Under the pieces are notes generated by a model. The model had not been told where the DNA came from. It ran no database searches and saw only the letters and a program-made list of their open reading frames with translations. From contig JASXTE010000002.1 in assembly GCA_030280995.1 (NCBI GenBank), forward strand, positions 38,995,183 to 39,059,182: DNA of 64,000 bases, in the 5' to 3' direction. This document shows positions 48,936 to 61,360 of this stretch, in pieces (position 1 is the stretch's first letter; the number at the start of each line of letters is the position of its first letter). Source of the DNA: Hemileia vastatrix (taxonomy: Eukaryota > Basidiomycota > Pucciniomycetes > Pucciniales > Zaghouaniaceae). A program made the position numbers and the translations under genes.

Positions 48936-51250
48936 CCCCATTTTATCAAATCCCCATCTGCCAATTCCACCTAATCTAGGATTACCCCCTCTTTGAGGTC
49001 CCCCCTCAATAACATCTCACCAAAAGTATATATCTGGCCCAGTTCTGGACACAAATCAGGACATCATGACAGTGCATCAGGTTTTCCACTTTTCTTCCCT
49101 GGTAAAAATTTAACAAAATTAATGCTACCTAGAAGTTCTTCCCAGAACACTTTCCTGCAAGTCAACTTTTTAGTGGTCATGAAGTTTTCAAAGTTTATAT
49201 AATCCATGTTTATAATAGCTTGTAACTGGTGAGGCCCTCCTTCTAAATAGTTGTGCCAGGTGTGTACCGCTTCTACTAGTGCCAATAACTCCTTATCATA
49301 TACTTCATAGCTCAATTTGGAAGCTAGAAGTGTTTGTGACAAATATGCTACTGGGTGAAAGAAATTTTCAGAACTGTATTTTGATAGTACTTCACCTAGT
49401 GCAAAATCTGAGCAGTTTCATTGCAGGAAAAATGGCTATAATATGTCTGGGATTGCAAGAATAGGCGCTGTCACAAATTGTCTTTTCAGGTAGTCAAACA
49501 CATTATGTTGGCTACTTTTCCAGATATATTTTGCTTCCTTCCTTGCAAGGTCATTCAATGGTCAGCAAATGTGGGAGTAATTTTCAATAAAAAAGCTATA
49601 AAAATTTGAAGAGCCTAGAAATAACTCAAGCTCCTTTACTGATGTTGCTGTTGGCCATTTTTTTACTTCATTCACTTTCTCCTGTTTTATTTGCACCCTA
49701 TTCTATGAAATGATTGTACCCAGGTAGGGGATTTCACCCACTGAAAAGACACATTTCTCCAGGTTTAACCATACTTGGGCCTCCCTCAAGCGCTGCAAAT
49801 AGTTCTTCTCATGTATCTGGTGTTCCTCCATTGATCTGGAGTAAATCAAGATGTTGTGCAGGTATACAATCACATCTATTCCTATTCTGTCTCTAAATTT
49901 TCTGTTGGTGAATTTTTGGAATGTGGCAGGCACATTACATGGACCAAATGGAATTACCAAGCATACAAAATGACCAAATTTAGTTCAGGATGCCAGTCTG
50001 TGCTCATCACCTTCTTTTAAATGTATGCTGTGGTGACCTGCCCTAAGATATAGAGATGCAAAGATCTCTGTACCTTGAAGACTTTCAATTAGGTCACTAG
50101 TCAAAGGAAGTGGATATCTATTATTTACCGTCAGTGCATTTAACCTTCTGAAATCCATGCAAGGTCTTAGTGAACCATCCTTTTTTCCTGAAAATATCAC
50201 AGGGGCTTCCTGAGGAGATTTTGATTCTCTGATGAAACCATTCTTCAAATTTTCATTAATTATCTCTTTTAGCACTGTTGAATCTAATATTGAAAATGGT
50301 ATAATGTGGCTAAATTTAGGAGTTGCACCTGGAATCAGATCAATGGCAAAGTTTTATGTTGGACGAGGTGGCACTTTTTTGGCTCCTCCACCTTCAAAAA
50401 GTGTTAAGAGCTCCCTATAGGCTTCAGGGATTGTTTCCTTTAGCCTTTTTGTTGGCTTTGAGGACTGGAAATTAGCTGAAATCTTTGCCAATATGCTCCA
50501 TGCTGTTACACCACATTCCAGTTCTTCCTTTTCCTCCAGTGCTCTCTCCAAGTCCTGAAACTTAGCATCAAGAGAAAGTGTTAGCTCTTGCAGAAAGTCT
50601 ACTTATGATAATAAAACACCAGGAGAATTTCTGGGAGGGGCCAAGGAGAAAATTCTTTCCCTTTGTATCCACCTTTCCATCTTCTTCCTTCTCCTCCTTC
50701 TTCTGCCTTTCATCTCATCTTTGGTTCTCTCTGGCACTTCCTGCTGGTTCCCCATCCCCAGTCTGCTGCTTAGAATTAAGAGAAAGCATCAATTCTGGAA
50801 GCAAGTCAACTGATGATAGAAAAACATCATAATACTTTCTAGGATGTGCCCCTGACCCCTGAAGGGGCCCTTGGGCCAATAATTTAGCTCCAGTGTTTCC
50901 TTTAATTCCCATGTTAACCTTATTTTCCTTCCAGTCAATGCATGGTTTGTATCGCTCAAGCCATGTCATAACCAGTACCATGTTGTACTGGTCCTTCAGG
51001 TTTGTTGCATATTCCTTGCATTAAGATTCCCTTCCATCACACCAGAATCTGCACAATGCCTTCTCTTTTACTTCTCCTCCCCACTTGAGGATCCATCAAG
51101 CATAATTAGACACCTAGGGTGGTTCAATTTTTCTGTTTTCTTTTTATTTCTTTGTAAAAGTATGTTAGAAATAAAACAGTCTGTTGCCTCATAGTCCAGT
51201 AGGGCTTGTACATTTTTTGTGGTGTCAAGGGTCATTAAAGGCAAGTTCAT
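48936..51250 (-). pseudogene. Ty3/gypsy C protease, reverse transcriptase and RNase H, decayed
   Basis: In coding order: protease (about 51205, LLDYEATDCFIS, where the D-S/T-G core is changed to D-Y-E), a post-protease MTWLERYKPCIDW stretch (50981-50900), reverse transcriptase (50275-49703, CMDFRRLNALT and VIPFGPCNVPATFQ) with its catalytic Y-x-D-D as YLHN (about 49855), and RNase H (49342-49064, GKKSGKPDALS). A TGA stands where an Arg codon usually follows ALS. RT and RNase H frames are in one phase, broken by stops. No integrase follows; the element ends near 48936. Same LTR family as element A. Confidence 0.8.
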
Positions 51251-51569
51251 TATAATAAGATTATCATTTACTTTAAGTGGCTTACATGCTGATAGCTATT
51301 CTACTGAACTCCCATGAATCATTCCCTCTAATCTGCTCAAGGATGGCACTACCTTCACTCCTGAGTGCTGTCTTTTGCCTGCTTCTTACCTGCATTAAAT
51401 TCTACCTCACTAACCCTAAATTTCCCCCTACACTCCCTTTCTTGATAATCACCACTCCCACATCAGAGGCATAGCCCTCTTCTCATATGCCACTGGTATT
51501 CCTCATAATATAGCCTCCTTTTTCCACTAGTGCTGCGTGTATTTACGGCATCAATGTCCATGGTGTTTG

Positions 51570-52316
51570 AGTCCCTTAAACTGGCCCGCTCAATGAGTCA
51601 TAGTTGCACCACTGCTGAGAACCACTCCAATCATTCATTTTCTGATGTGTAAATCCATTATTGATTTGGATGGCCATTTCCATGAGCTTTTGGAGGGAGG
51701 CTGGACAAAGATGGCTGATTAGGGAATTCCTGATTTTTTGCAAGAGGCCATTTCTAAAGTGAAACATGAGTTCTCCTTCTCCCCATGCTGTAAGATATCT
51801 TGAATGGCCCCAGAGTTCTGACACATACTTGGCAAAAGAGTGTTTCTGTCAAAACTGGTTGAGAGTGTTCTCTGAGGTTGTGGCCACATCAGGGTCATCA
51901 AACACTAATTTAAATTCTTCCATGAACTGAGGGAAATCTTTTTTTAACTTTCCATTTCCAAGGAGTTCCTTTGGATATTGTCTTTCCCAGTGCGCCACCT
52001 CATTTGTGAGGTACAAGATTTCAAAACCAATTTTTGATTGCTCATCTGAAAACTGATGACTGTTGAGCAGGACATAAAGTTTTACCTGAAATGCATACTG
52101 ATCTGCCTGGGGGCCATGTTTTCCATCAAGGATTGATTGGACCACAATCTTTGGGCCAATAAAATGTGGCACTGGTAATTTAGGTGGTGCCTGTGCCTTG
52201 GCTTCATCAGCGTTCAGTTCTGCTTCCGTGGGGCAGCAATATGAAAGCTTTTCCTCAACTAGATGTTCCATGAGCCTGGTGGTTTGTTCTTGTAAGTGTG
52301 CCATTTTCTCTTGCAT
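51570..52316 (-). pseudogene. Ty3/gypsy C gag, decayed
   Basis: ATG 52316 (MQEKMAHLQEQ, a likely coiled coil) starts a capsid-type frame with QADQYAFQVKLYVLL and FMEEFKLVF, which recall retrotransposon gag. It stops at 51849 and continues in the same phase to 51576 (ELMFHFRNGLLQKI). A TGA separates the two. No zinc knuckle is seen. Confidence 0.7.
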
Positions 52317-52382
52317 TTCATAAAGGATTGTTGCCTCAGGTTCAGTTTTCTTCAGTAGTGTGTCAGTTAATATTGGACAAAA

Positions 52383-52700
52383 TGTTAATACCTAAGAAGA
52401 CAGACCACTACTGGAGCTAATGCTAGCCTTAGACGGGAGTGACTATTCTGAGTACAGAAATGAGACCAACTAAGACTGACTATTTTGAGACTATCAACAG
52501 TGAGGGAAGAAAGAACTGAGTATTCTGGATACAGCAGTGAGACTAGAGAGTAATTTGACTACTAGATAAGTTGTCCAATGAGGAGGGCTCTACAGCACTT
52601 TCCACATATAACCCCCTTATGCAATATTTTCTAATCCTTCTCTCAAAATTAATATCTACCTTAGCACGCCTCCTCCTCCTCACTAAACCAAATCCTAAAA
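52383..52700 (-). repeat. 5' LTR of Ty3/gypsy element C
   Basis: 318 bp aligned to 1974-2283. It lies upstream of gag on the minus strand. The terminal CA on the plus side has decayed to AA, and the TATA box is altered (TATCTAG at about 52565). I found no convincing primer site next to it. Confidence 0.7.
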
Positions 52701-53748
52701 ATAAACCTTATATTAAGTAAAATATGTAGTTATATTATGTATATATAGGTCTTTATGTGGGTTTAACCCTCTAAATAGCCTATAAGCTTTATTTTATGTT
52801 TATTTTAGGTCATATGGACGTATTCAATGGACTCACCATGCCTAAAAAAGTATATACACCTTTTTTTCAGGCACATATATCCAGTTTGGACAACTTAATC
52901 TTCTTCCTTTAATGGATTTTCACAGATTTATGGGTTGCAATATGATTATTGGGTTAAAGTGGAGGCTTGAGGATATTATTGGGAGCTTGGAAAATTTTTT
53001 TGGTTCCTTTATATGCTTTGGGTTTTATTTTATTTTCTTTGAATGAGTTATTTTACCTTTTTCCTTATGGCATCTGCTTTTACCTGTTTTCTCTATTTAT
53101 GGTGTGGGCGTATGATATCATTAATTGTGATGAGGGGTCCTTAATGGAGGTGTGGGTGTTTAACCTGCTTGAAGTGGAAGCCATGAGGAATTTATGAGCC
53201 TTCACAGTGCTGTAATTGCTGGTGATATCAGTGAAACCATCTGGATTGAAGGTCTGTGCACTCCAGTGGATTTCAGTATAAGTAAAGGAGGAATTGGTGG
53301 GTTATTGAACACCACTTACTTACTACACATCAATTAAAAAATATTTAAAAATTATTAGCATAAAAAATATATTTTAAAGCCCTTATAAATTGATATTGTC
53401 TTTATATTAGCTATAATCATATTTTATTAGCCAATTTTCCACCACTTGTCTGCACCAATCAAAAAATTGTGAGTTAAAAATTGAGTATAGCAGTTTTATT
53501 AGTCTTTTCCTGAGGTTTAATCTATAAATCATACATTTATGATTAAGTAGTAGAACCATTAATATTTACTATTAAATCATACTTAAGTACTAGCATATAC
53601 TGACAATTTTTGGACAGGTGTCAGTATAGTATAATTTTACCATCTGAAATTCCAAAAGTGTGAGATTTTAGAGTCAAGTAAGGACAAATGGCTTTATAAG
53701 AATCTCATGATATAACTATTTTTGATAAGATTAAAAGTAACTATTAAA
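52701..53748. other. AT-rich stretch, no supported gene
   Basis: A 76-codon plus-strand frame (52967-53197) is hydrophobic and lacks any recognised domain. Nothing else seen. Confidence 0.3.
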
Positions 53749-54203
53749 TCAGGAACCAAAAAGAATATCCATTTCCTCATAGAGAAGACACATGACATTG
53801 AGATTTTTGGAAAAAGTGGTAATTCCATTCTCCAAATCATAATCATCAATACAAAAGCCAGAGGAAGTGGAAGCAAAATGAGAATTTTTATATTTTGATT
53901 GATACCTTTTGAAAATTTCCTTCATTTGCTTAGGATTGATTTCAATTCTCCCTTTTGTTTTCTTTTTTACTTCATTTGCCATTAACAAGAAGCCATTGAC
54001 CTTTGATGAAGATGGACTTTTCACATGCAAAAAATGCATCATAATTTGGTTTAATTTGAGTAAATTGATTATGATGAGATAATCTTCTTTTTTTAGCTGT
54101 CCAGAATTTGATTGCTCAGGTGAGGGGCTTGCATTATGGGAAGACCTATGTGATGAAAATTTTTTTGAGTTACCTTTTGAGTGTTAGACTTTCTTGTAAG
54201 CAT
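53749..54203 (-). pseudogene. Myb/SANT-like Harbinger partner, fragment
   Basis: From ATG 54203 (MLTRKSNTQK), with one shift near 54160, the frame carries QLKKEDYLIIINLL and SKVNGFLLMANEV...MKEIFKRYQSKYK. This is the same domain as the 31192-32589 product but clearly diverged. It stops at 53749 before the region encoding the coiled-coil tail. Confidence 0.75.
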
Positions 54204-54542
54204 TATGAAAATTTTTTTGTTACAAGAAAAAAGATTAAGAGGTTGAAAACATAAAAAAAGAAGGAAAAAAATTCCTGCTTAAGATTTTTGAATATAATGT
54301 TTCAAATCTCGGTGAGGGGTGTGTTCCAAGGATTTATGAGAGGATTTAGGTCTTGGTGGGCAAGGAAGCAATGATGTGACCAACATGTGGTTGTGAAAAA
54401 AAAACAGGAAAAAAGTTCTGATTTGAGGTCATTACTGACACCCATTTTCAAAATAAGTGACTTTTTTGAAAAATTTAAGTGCTGATTTGGTTTGAAATCT
54501 GCACTTAAGTTAAGTGTGAATTTGCCAGAACTGACACCCCTT
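53749..54542 (+). mobile_element. Right end of a Harbinger element, second subfamily
   Basis: The right terminus (AGAACTGACACCCCT) differs from the 28056 element but matches the inverted left end at 55561. It contains a decayed Myb/SANT-like gene. The left boundary is unclear; the rest of the element is gone. Confidence 0.6.
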
Positions 54543-55560
54543 AATATGTATATACAAATATAAAAATTTAAATTCAGGAAAAAAAACAGTAAAATAAGTG
54601 GAATTGAATTGAAGTAATTCATATTGAATCAAATTGTGAGTGAAGAGGTAACCCAGTAAATAGTGAGGAGGCCACTGTATAATTGTCAAAAGGGTGTCAG
54701 ACCAAGATAATTGTGACTTGTGATTATTAGCATGGAAGGAGGATTGATTATTGCAAAGTGGGACTGGTTGGTAGCAAGTGGTATGACCTGTCATCAGGTA
54801 TTGAAAATACTTGTGAGGGATGAATTAAAGATGGACTGGAGGCTTTCATAAATCTCAAAAGGGTTTTCAGTAGGAGTCAAAATCCCACTCAAATCCTGCA
54901 GGTGATGAAATTTCTGCTGAATCCTCCACACCTTGCATGTAGTGTGAGAATTAATGTCAGGTTTGTGGCTTTCTGTTTGTGTTGTGAAATACCTTTTAAA
55001 TAATTACAAATTTTTAACTTTGATACCATCTATTGATTAGATTGATGATTGAAAAGCAAAGTAACATTTTATTCTAGAAAGACCCACCTTTCCAGTGGTC
55101 ATATTTTTTTTCTAAAAAAGAATTATTTCTAATAATTACATTTTTGAATGATCAATTTTGCAAATTGATTTAGTTTTTACAGCTTTCTGTACCCCCCTAA
55201 CATTCTCACAGCCCCTTTTTACAACTTTCCATAACCTTTCTTATTTTTTTGGCCCCACATCACTGCAACATAATGGGAAAGTGACTCCAAACCAGTGATA
55301 ACATTGTCAGATTGTTTCTTAGTGACCTTGGGATGATGCTTAGTATGTTCTTCTAAATCATCAACTATGGAAAATTTTACTTTTTTTGCCTTTTTCTTTT
55401 GCCCCCATGAGGGCTTAAACCCAGGCTCAGTGGGCTTCATAGCACTCTTCAGTTGTGCCATTTTCCAGTAAGCTAATTTGGTTGATACCTACCTCAACAG
55501 ATAATTGCATATCTGAATCCTATTCAATATGGTTAGAGCCTAATTTCAAATGGAGATATT
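54543..55560. other. Region between two Harbinger ends
   Basis: It contains the small ORF at 55219-55461 and a minus-strand coding-like stretch at about 54985-54796 (LSGILTPTENPFEIYESLQ) that ends at a TGA. The two may belong to one decayed gene. No family recognised. Confidence 0.35.
55219..55461 (-). CDS. Small ORF, lysine-rich, unknown
   Basis: ATG 55461 to a stop at 55219, 80 residues: MAQLKSAMKPTEPGFKPSWG, then a cluster GQKKKAKKVKF. Composition is protein-like and basic, with a possible nuclear signal. No homology recognised. It could be an exon of a larger decayed gene that includes 54796-54985. Confidence 0.35.
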   Translation of the reverse strand: MAQLKSAMKPTEPGFKPSWGQKKKAKKVKFSIVDDLEEHTKHHPKVTKKQSDNVITGLESLSHYVAVMWGQKNKKGYGKL

Positions 55561-56661
55561 AGGGGGTGTCAGTTCTGTAAAATCCACACTTAAATTTGAC
55601 AAAATCCACACTTATTTAAGTTCAGATTTCCAAAACACACTAGCCCTAACACTGGCTGATTTCAAAATGAAATTAGTTACTTATTTCACTCAAATCTTCA
55701 CTTTCTCAACCAAAAATGCTGATTTCACCATAACGTCCCATTTCAATGATTTTCAGAATCATCCCATTCATACACAGAACTTTGAAGCATAACACTTCAT
55801 AACTCAAAACATCATACATCATTTACATTTTTATACCATATAAGAGTCATGCCTTCCTCACTCTCAAATTGTGATAAGCTACATCAAGCAAATACTTTAT
55901 AGCTCTTGATCTCCTCTTGGACTCTGATTGCAATTCTGAGTCAGATATTGAAGAATATTTTCTTTTTTTATCAAAAATGGCCAGGAAACTTTACCTTCTT
56001 CCAAGAAAGCCTCAAGTACTTCATAACTTAAGTAGAACATCAAAACACTTCTTAACCTATCTGTACCCAGTTTTAGACAGTTTTTCAGGACCACTCATGA
56101 ATGTTTCTTTAGAATGGTTATTCTTATTTAAATATTGAATTTGCTTTTGAATTTCTTCTTATAGTCTCTTTTTTTCAAGTCTCTTTGTTTTCCTTCATCA
56201 TCTCAACATGAAATCGCATACTTTCTGTGATTGAATAATTTTTCAGTCATTACTTTTTTTCTTTCATCACTTAAATCCATTTCCTCCTCTCCTCTTTCAT
56301 CCCTCAAATAATTTGAAGTCAGTTGTCTTCTCAACTCATCTCTCCAGGTAAGTCATTTTTTTCATTTTTACTTATATATTTTCTAATTAATTTTTTTTGT
56401 TTTTCTTTGTTTTTTGTATCTAATTTTTTAGCAAGTGTTTATTTTTTGATTTTAAAGTAAAATTAACCTTTTTCTTACTTTTTTTTAGCTTCACCATCCT
56501 ACTCTTCATCCCTCCTTGGCTTGGTCATTATCCCCCCTTTATCCTATTTCACATTTTTTTGGTTCCATGTCATTGAAACACATACATTGTACATTCTTTA
56601 AGAACTTAACTTGCTTTATAATCAATTTCCCCCTGATTCCAACTTCACTCTTTCTTTGGAG
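55561..56661 (+). mobile_element. Left end of a Harbinger element, second subfamily
   Basis: It begins AGGGGGTGTCAGTTCTG, preceded by ATT. 56160-56660 matches the transposase 3' region and tail of copies 1 and 2 (CAACATGAAATCGCATA, GTTCCATGTCATT). The transposase core is deleted. It is interrupted at 56662 by the LTR of element E. Confidence 0.65.
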
Positions 56662-57462
56662 TGGTCCTTCAAGTCTAGAAGATTTTTCAAGGAATTTCAA
56701 GGATGGCAACGGTGGATTTTAGAGGACTCAAAATGTGTATGTATTTCTCTTATCTTTTAAAGATTATTTACTCAATAATAAGCGGTAGAGTTTTAATTAT
56801 TATTATAATTAATGATTTAGAACTACAAGATGTTAAGTACCAAAAACAATAATAAATAGTAATAAATTTTTAAATATAGTATTGTTTTAATAATGTAAGT
56901 AAGTAAGTGAGTAATATATGAAAAGTACAAAAAGAGAGGGCCTTTTTATAGGCAAAGATATGAGAAATAAAGACACAGAGTTAACACCACCTGATACAAG
57001 GGTGTGAGAAAAAAGAAACTAAATAAAGAGTGTATGTGAAATAATAAAAGATATACTAAATAGTGCGTAAATAAAAGGTATCATTTTTTTTGAAATAAAA
57101 ATTAGAATCCCTTGGTCCGTCACATTTAGTACAAAAACATTTGATTTAAAATGTTGATTCAACAAAATCTAAATAAAGGAATTTAAAAAGTTTCTTCTTT
57201 TTATTTTTTTTATATTTTTCAATACTATTTTTATTCCCTCTCATCTGTATTATTGAGCACAGTGTTAGGGAGTAAAAATGTATGTGACAATTACTTATTT
57301 TTATTAATTATTTACATTACTTATTGTACTTAGCTAGTTAGTTGTAAGTAATACATAATTAGTTAGTAAATAATTAACTATTAATAAGGATTAAAAGGCG
57401 TGGCTTCATCTCAGTAAGATAATTAATTATTTTACTGGGTAAGTCTAGTAGCCTGGCTGACA
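56662..57462 (-). repeat. 3' LTR of Ty3 chromovirus E
   Basis: 801 bp, TG...CA. The minus-strand start is TGTCAGCCAGGC. It matches the solo LTR at 35932-36730 in full length. Minus-strand TATAAAAAGG at about 56950 is the likely promoter box. It lies downstream of the chromodomain stop of element E and within the decayed Harbinger end. Confidence 0.85.
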
Positions 57463-57480
57463 CTCCCTCACTCTAAAAAA
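57463..57480 (-). other. Polypurine tract of element E
   Basis: Minus-strand TTTTTTAGAGTGAGGGAG lies directly before the LTR start TGTCAG, as expected for plus-strand priming. Confidence 0.7.
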
Positions 57481-57496
57481 AACAATAAAAAAAATG

Positions 57497-60400
57497 CTAT
57501 GATTTTTTCTTTTTATATTTCTTTAGCAGAGTAGAAAGATTAGATATTTCCTTCCTAGGTATCCAAGAATCATATTCAGAAGATTTATTCTTGAATCTCA
57601 ATAAGTATTCTGTACCTTTTTCAGCAGTAACTATTCGGTCATTTAGAATTTTATCAATTTCTGCTGTCTCAGTGATTTCATTAGGGGTCTTTTTTGGTCT
57701 TCCCCTCCTTTTTGGAAACAAATCACTATTGGATGTATAAGGTTTTAAAAGAGATATTGTAAAAACAGGATGTTTTCTGTCATATGGAGAATACAAAATA
57801 ACTTCAACTGCATTATCACCAACCATTCTTCTTACAACAAATGGACCAACAAATGGGTCTTTCAATTTGTTATTACCTTGTAAATTGAAGTGGACTGTAG
57901 AAATCAACACCTCATCACCCTTTTTAAAAGTGTATTCTTTATGGGATTCGTCCAATCTCTTCTTCTCATATTCAAATGATTTTTCAATACATTTTTGAGC
58001 ATGACTTCTGCAAAGTTGTTGTATTTGAAGAAAAGATTTTACACCACGATGTAAATCCAATTTAGGTATTTTATTATTGAGAATTTGGGCAGGAGTATTT
58101 GGAAAATCTCCAAGCCAGAGCTCAAAAGGCTTTCTTTGAGTAACAGAATGAACAGTGCTATTTTAAGCAAATTCCAACCCAGGAAGTAAGGTAACCCAAT
58201 CATGAGTGAATCTGTCATTGTCTTTATACTCAAGGCCAAAATCCCAGTACCTTCTTATCATGTCCTCTAGAGTCTGAATTATTCTTTCAGCTAATCCATC
58301 AGTCTGAGGGTGACGGGCAGTAGATAGTTTCAGATCACAACCACAAACATCCATCAGAGACATCCAAAATTCAGAAGTAAATTTAGGGTCTCTGTCAGAG
58401 ATTATGGCTTTAGGAAAACCAGTAGTATTAAACATATAAGACCACCATAAGAAAGCTAATTCCTTAGTGGAAAAATCCTTGTGAGTAGGGATAAATTTAC
58501 ACATTTTGGTGAATCTGTCCACAATAACACAACAGGAGTTATAACTGTCTTTTCCAGCAATAGGTAATCTTGTTACAAAATCCATGTTTATTATCTGCCA
58601 TGGTGCATCAGGAGGTTCAATATGTTGCATTAACCCAGCTCTTTTACCAGTCAATCTTTTTGATTTTTGGCAAGAATCACAAGATTCAACATATAATTTG
58701 GTGTCTTCAGACATATTAACCCCTCAAGCAGTGTTTTTAATTCTGATCATTGTTTTTTAAAGATCAAAATGTCCAGATAATATTTCATCATGACAAATTT
58801 TCAAGATGATTTCTCTCATAGAAGGAGGAATAACAATGACATTACTCAACTTTCTTCTATAATATAAATATCCTTCATCAATTGAAAATTTACCTTTATA
58901 TAAAGCTTTTTGGTACTTTGGTGGAAGGTTTTTAATTAATTCTTGTATTGAATCATTCTTTGGATCATTTAATATGGTGCATAACTTTTTTAAGTCAGTG
59001 TCCTTATCATATGAATTTAGAATAAGCTGTAATAGCTCTTCCTCCATATCAACCACATATATCTCATGAATATGAATAATTTCATCCTCAGGATCATAAG
59101 CAGGATTAGAGTCATCATTTGGTAAAGGTAACCTTGATAACATATCCACATTTGAGTGAACAGTACCAGCCCTATGAATAATTGTCATTCTCCCTCTGTA
59201 TTCTTGAACAGCTAACTGCCATCTGAACATATGTCTGTTAGGTGTTTTCAAGTTTAAAAGGGATTTAACTGCACTGCAGTCAGTGACAAGTTCAAATTTC
59301 TGGTCATCTAGGTAATAATGTAGCTTTTATAGAGCCCACACTACAGCTAAACATTCCAATTGAGTAGCACCATATTTCAATTCACTATTTCTCAAGGTTC
59401 TTGAAATATAACAAATTACTACTTCTGATAATTTATCATTCATCACTTTTTTTTGATGGAGGGCAGCATCCATACCAATAAAACTGGCATCAGTATATAA
59501 AACAAATGGCTGATTAAAGTCAGGTAAAGCAAGAATAGGTGCTGACATCAAACAGTGTTTCATAGTGTCAAAGGCCCTTTGTCTTTCACTATTCCAGACA
59601 AAAGCAACATCGTTTCTAGTTAATTGGGTAAGGGGTAAAGCTATGACTTGGTAATTTTTAATATACTGTCTATAGTATCCACACATTCCCAAAAAACTCT
59701 TTAGCTATCTAACTTTATTAGGAGCCTTCACCTGTTGTATGGCTGCCACTTTGTTTTGGTCAACACATATCTGTAAGCCTGAAACAACATGACCAAAAAC
59801 TTTTAAAGAATGGAAAGCAAATTTACATTTCTTCAAAGCAAGTGTCATATTTATCTCATCCGTTTTTTGGAACACTTTAAACAGGTGGTTGAGATGGTCC
59901 TCAAATGTTTTTGAGAATATAATGATATAATCAATATAAACCATCAGCCATCCTTCAATTATCTCCTGGTGGAATGTGTTATCCATGACTTTTTGAAAAA
60001 CTGAAGGGGCATTTTTAGGACCAAATGGCATCCTAATATACTTATAAATACCCATATGAGTAGCAACCGTCAGAAAAGTTTGAGAATTTTTCTCAACAGG
60101 TACCTGGTGATATCCTTTATTACCATCCAAACAGCTGATATATTTAGCACCCTGTAAGGTAGCATGTATAGAGCTAATTCTAGGCAAAGGATGGATATCA
60201 TCAACAGTATAAGTACTTAGTGCTCTATAATCACCACATAACCTGGCTTTATCTTTCTCATAAGAAATTAGGACAGGTGAGATAACACAATATTTAGGTG
60301 TTTCAACTACCTTTTCAATAATATTCATTTTTAAAAGGGTAGAGATATTGTCTTCAATATCTTTTCTCTTTGTGGGAGAAGCAGGATAAGGCTTCTTCTT

Positions 60401-61360
60401 TGAACTAGGTGGTATATCAGTTAATGGACAAGACAATGAGAGTTTTATTTCTTCTTTAACTAATCCTAGTTCATGTGACCCATGAGAAAAGGCCATTAGA
60501 AAAGACTTTATCAAGTTAATGATGGAATCTTTATCCTCACCAGAAAGTTGTTCTCCAAAAGAGGCATTGTCAATTTCAGACATAAGGGCATGCATTTCTT
60601 TTTTAGATCTTCCTTTATATTGAACCACAGAATTACATGTGTTCAATTCTGGTTTTAATAATTTTTTGGGGGAGGAAAACTTAAATTTTCTCTTCCCATT
60701 TATCCCCATTGTGAAGCATTGGTTTGAAGGATCTAATTTTATGCCATATTTGGTTAAAATTTCATCTCTTATGATAAACCAACTGCTTAAATTATCATTT
60801 TTCATGACAACAAAATCACAAATAGCTCTTACAAAACCATGGTTATATTTAAAAAATACTATGGCCTTGTATTTACCAATGGGGGACAAAACAGAGCCAT
60901 AACCTCTCCAATTTTCAGAAGTGATAGGCATCAGTTTTGATTTATAGTCTTGATCCACTGAAGCAAGTGCTTTTTCAGATACTACACTTACTCCAGCTCC
61001 AGAATCCAGAACAACTTCCATGCTGGTTCCATTGATCAAGACTGGTGCTTTGAGAGGGGCAATTACAATTGAGCTATCCTCAATGTTCCTTATGATCTCA
61101 GCATCCTCAACTGTAATTAAATAATTATTATCAATATCAATAGTATTTAAATAATGAATATATTCTTGCAGCATCAAGATTTCTTGTTGAGATTCATATG
61201 AAATATTGCTGCCACAATCACTTGAAGTATCATCCAGTTCTATTGTGTCATCAGCCTTCTCCTCAGTTTGTTCAACAAGATTTATCCTCTTGCCACAAAC
61301 ATGTCCTTTCTGCCAAGGCTTTTTGTACTTGAAGCAAGTGTTTGTTGCATTCTTTTTTTG
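57497..61360 (-). pseudogene. Ty3 chromovirus E pol: protease to chromodomain
   Basis: One frame runs from about 61360 to 57497 with five stops (59705, 59327, 58757, 58724, 58163). Order: a knuckle-like CFKYKKPWQKGHVC with the usual second Cys as Tyr; protease with LDSGAGVSVVS (about 61010-60975); reverse transcriptase (60300-59880), whose catalytic Y-x-D-D reads YIDY; RNase H (59692-59130, YTDASFIG); integrase N-terminal H-H motif; core with MDF, SDRDPKF and HPQTDGLAE (58714-58163); a GPF-type module (KLKDPFVGPFVV); and a chromodomain (about 57650-57515). The lost Asp in RT means no activity. All integrase D-D-E residues remain. This is the only pol here with the full domain order. Confidence 0.88.
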
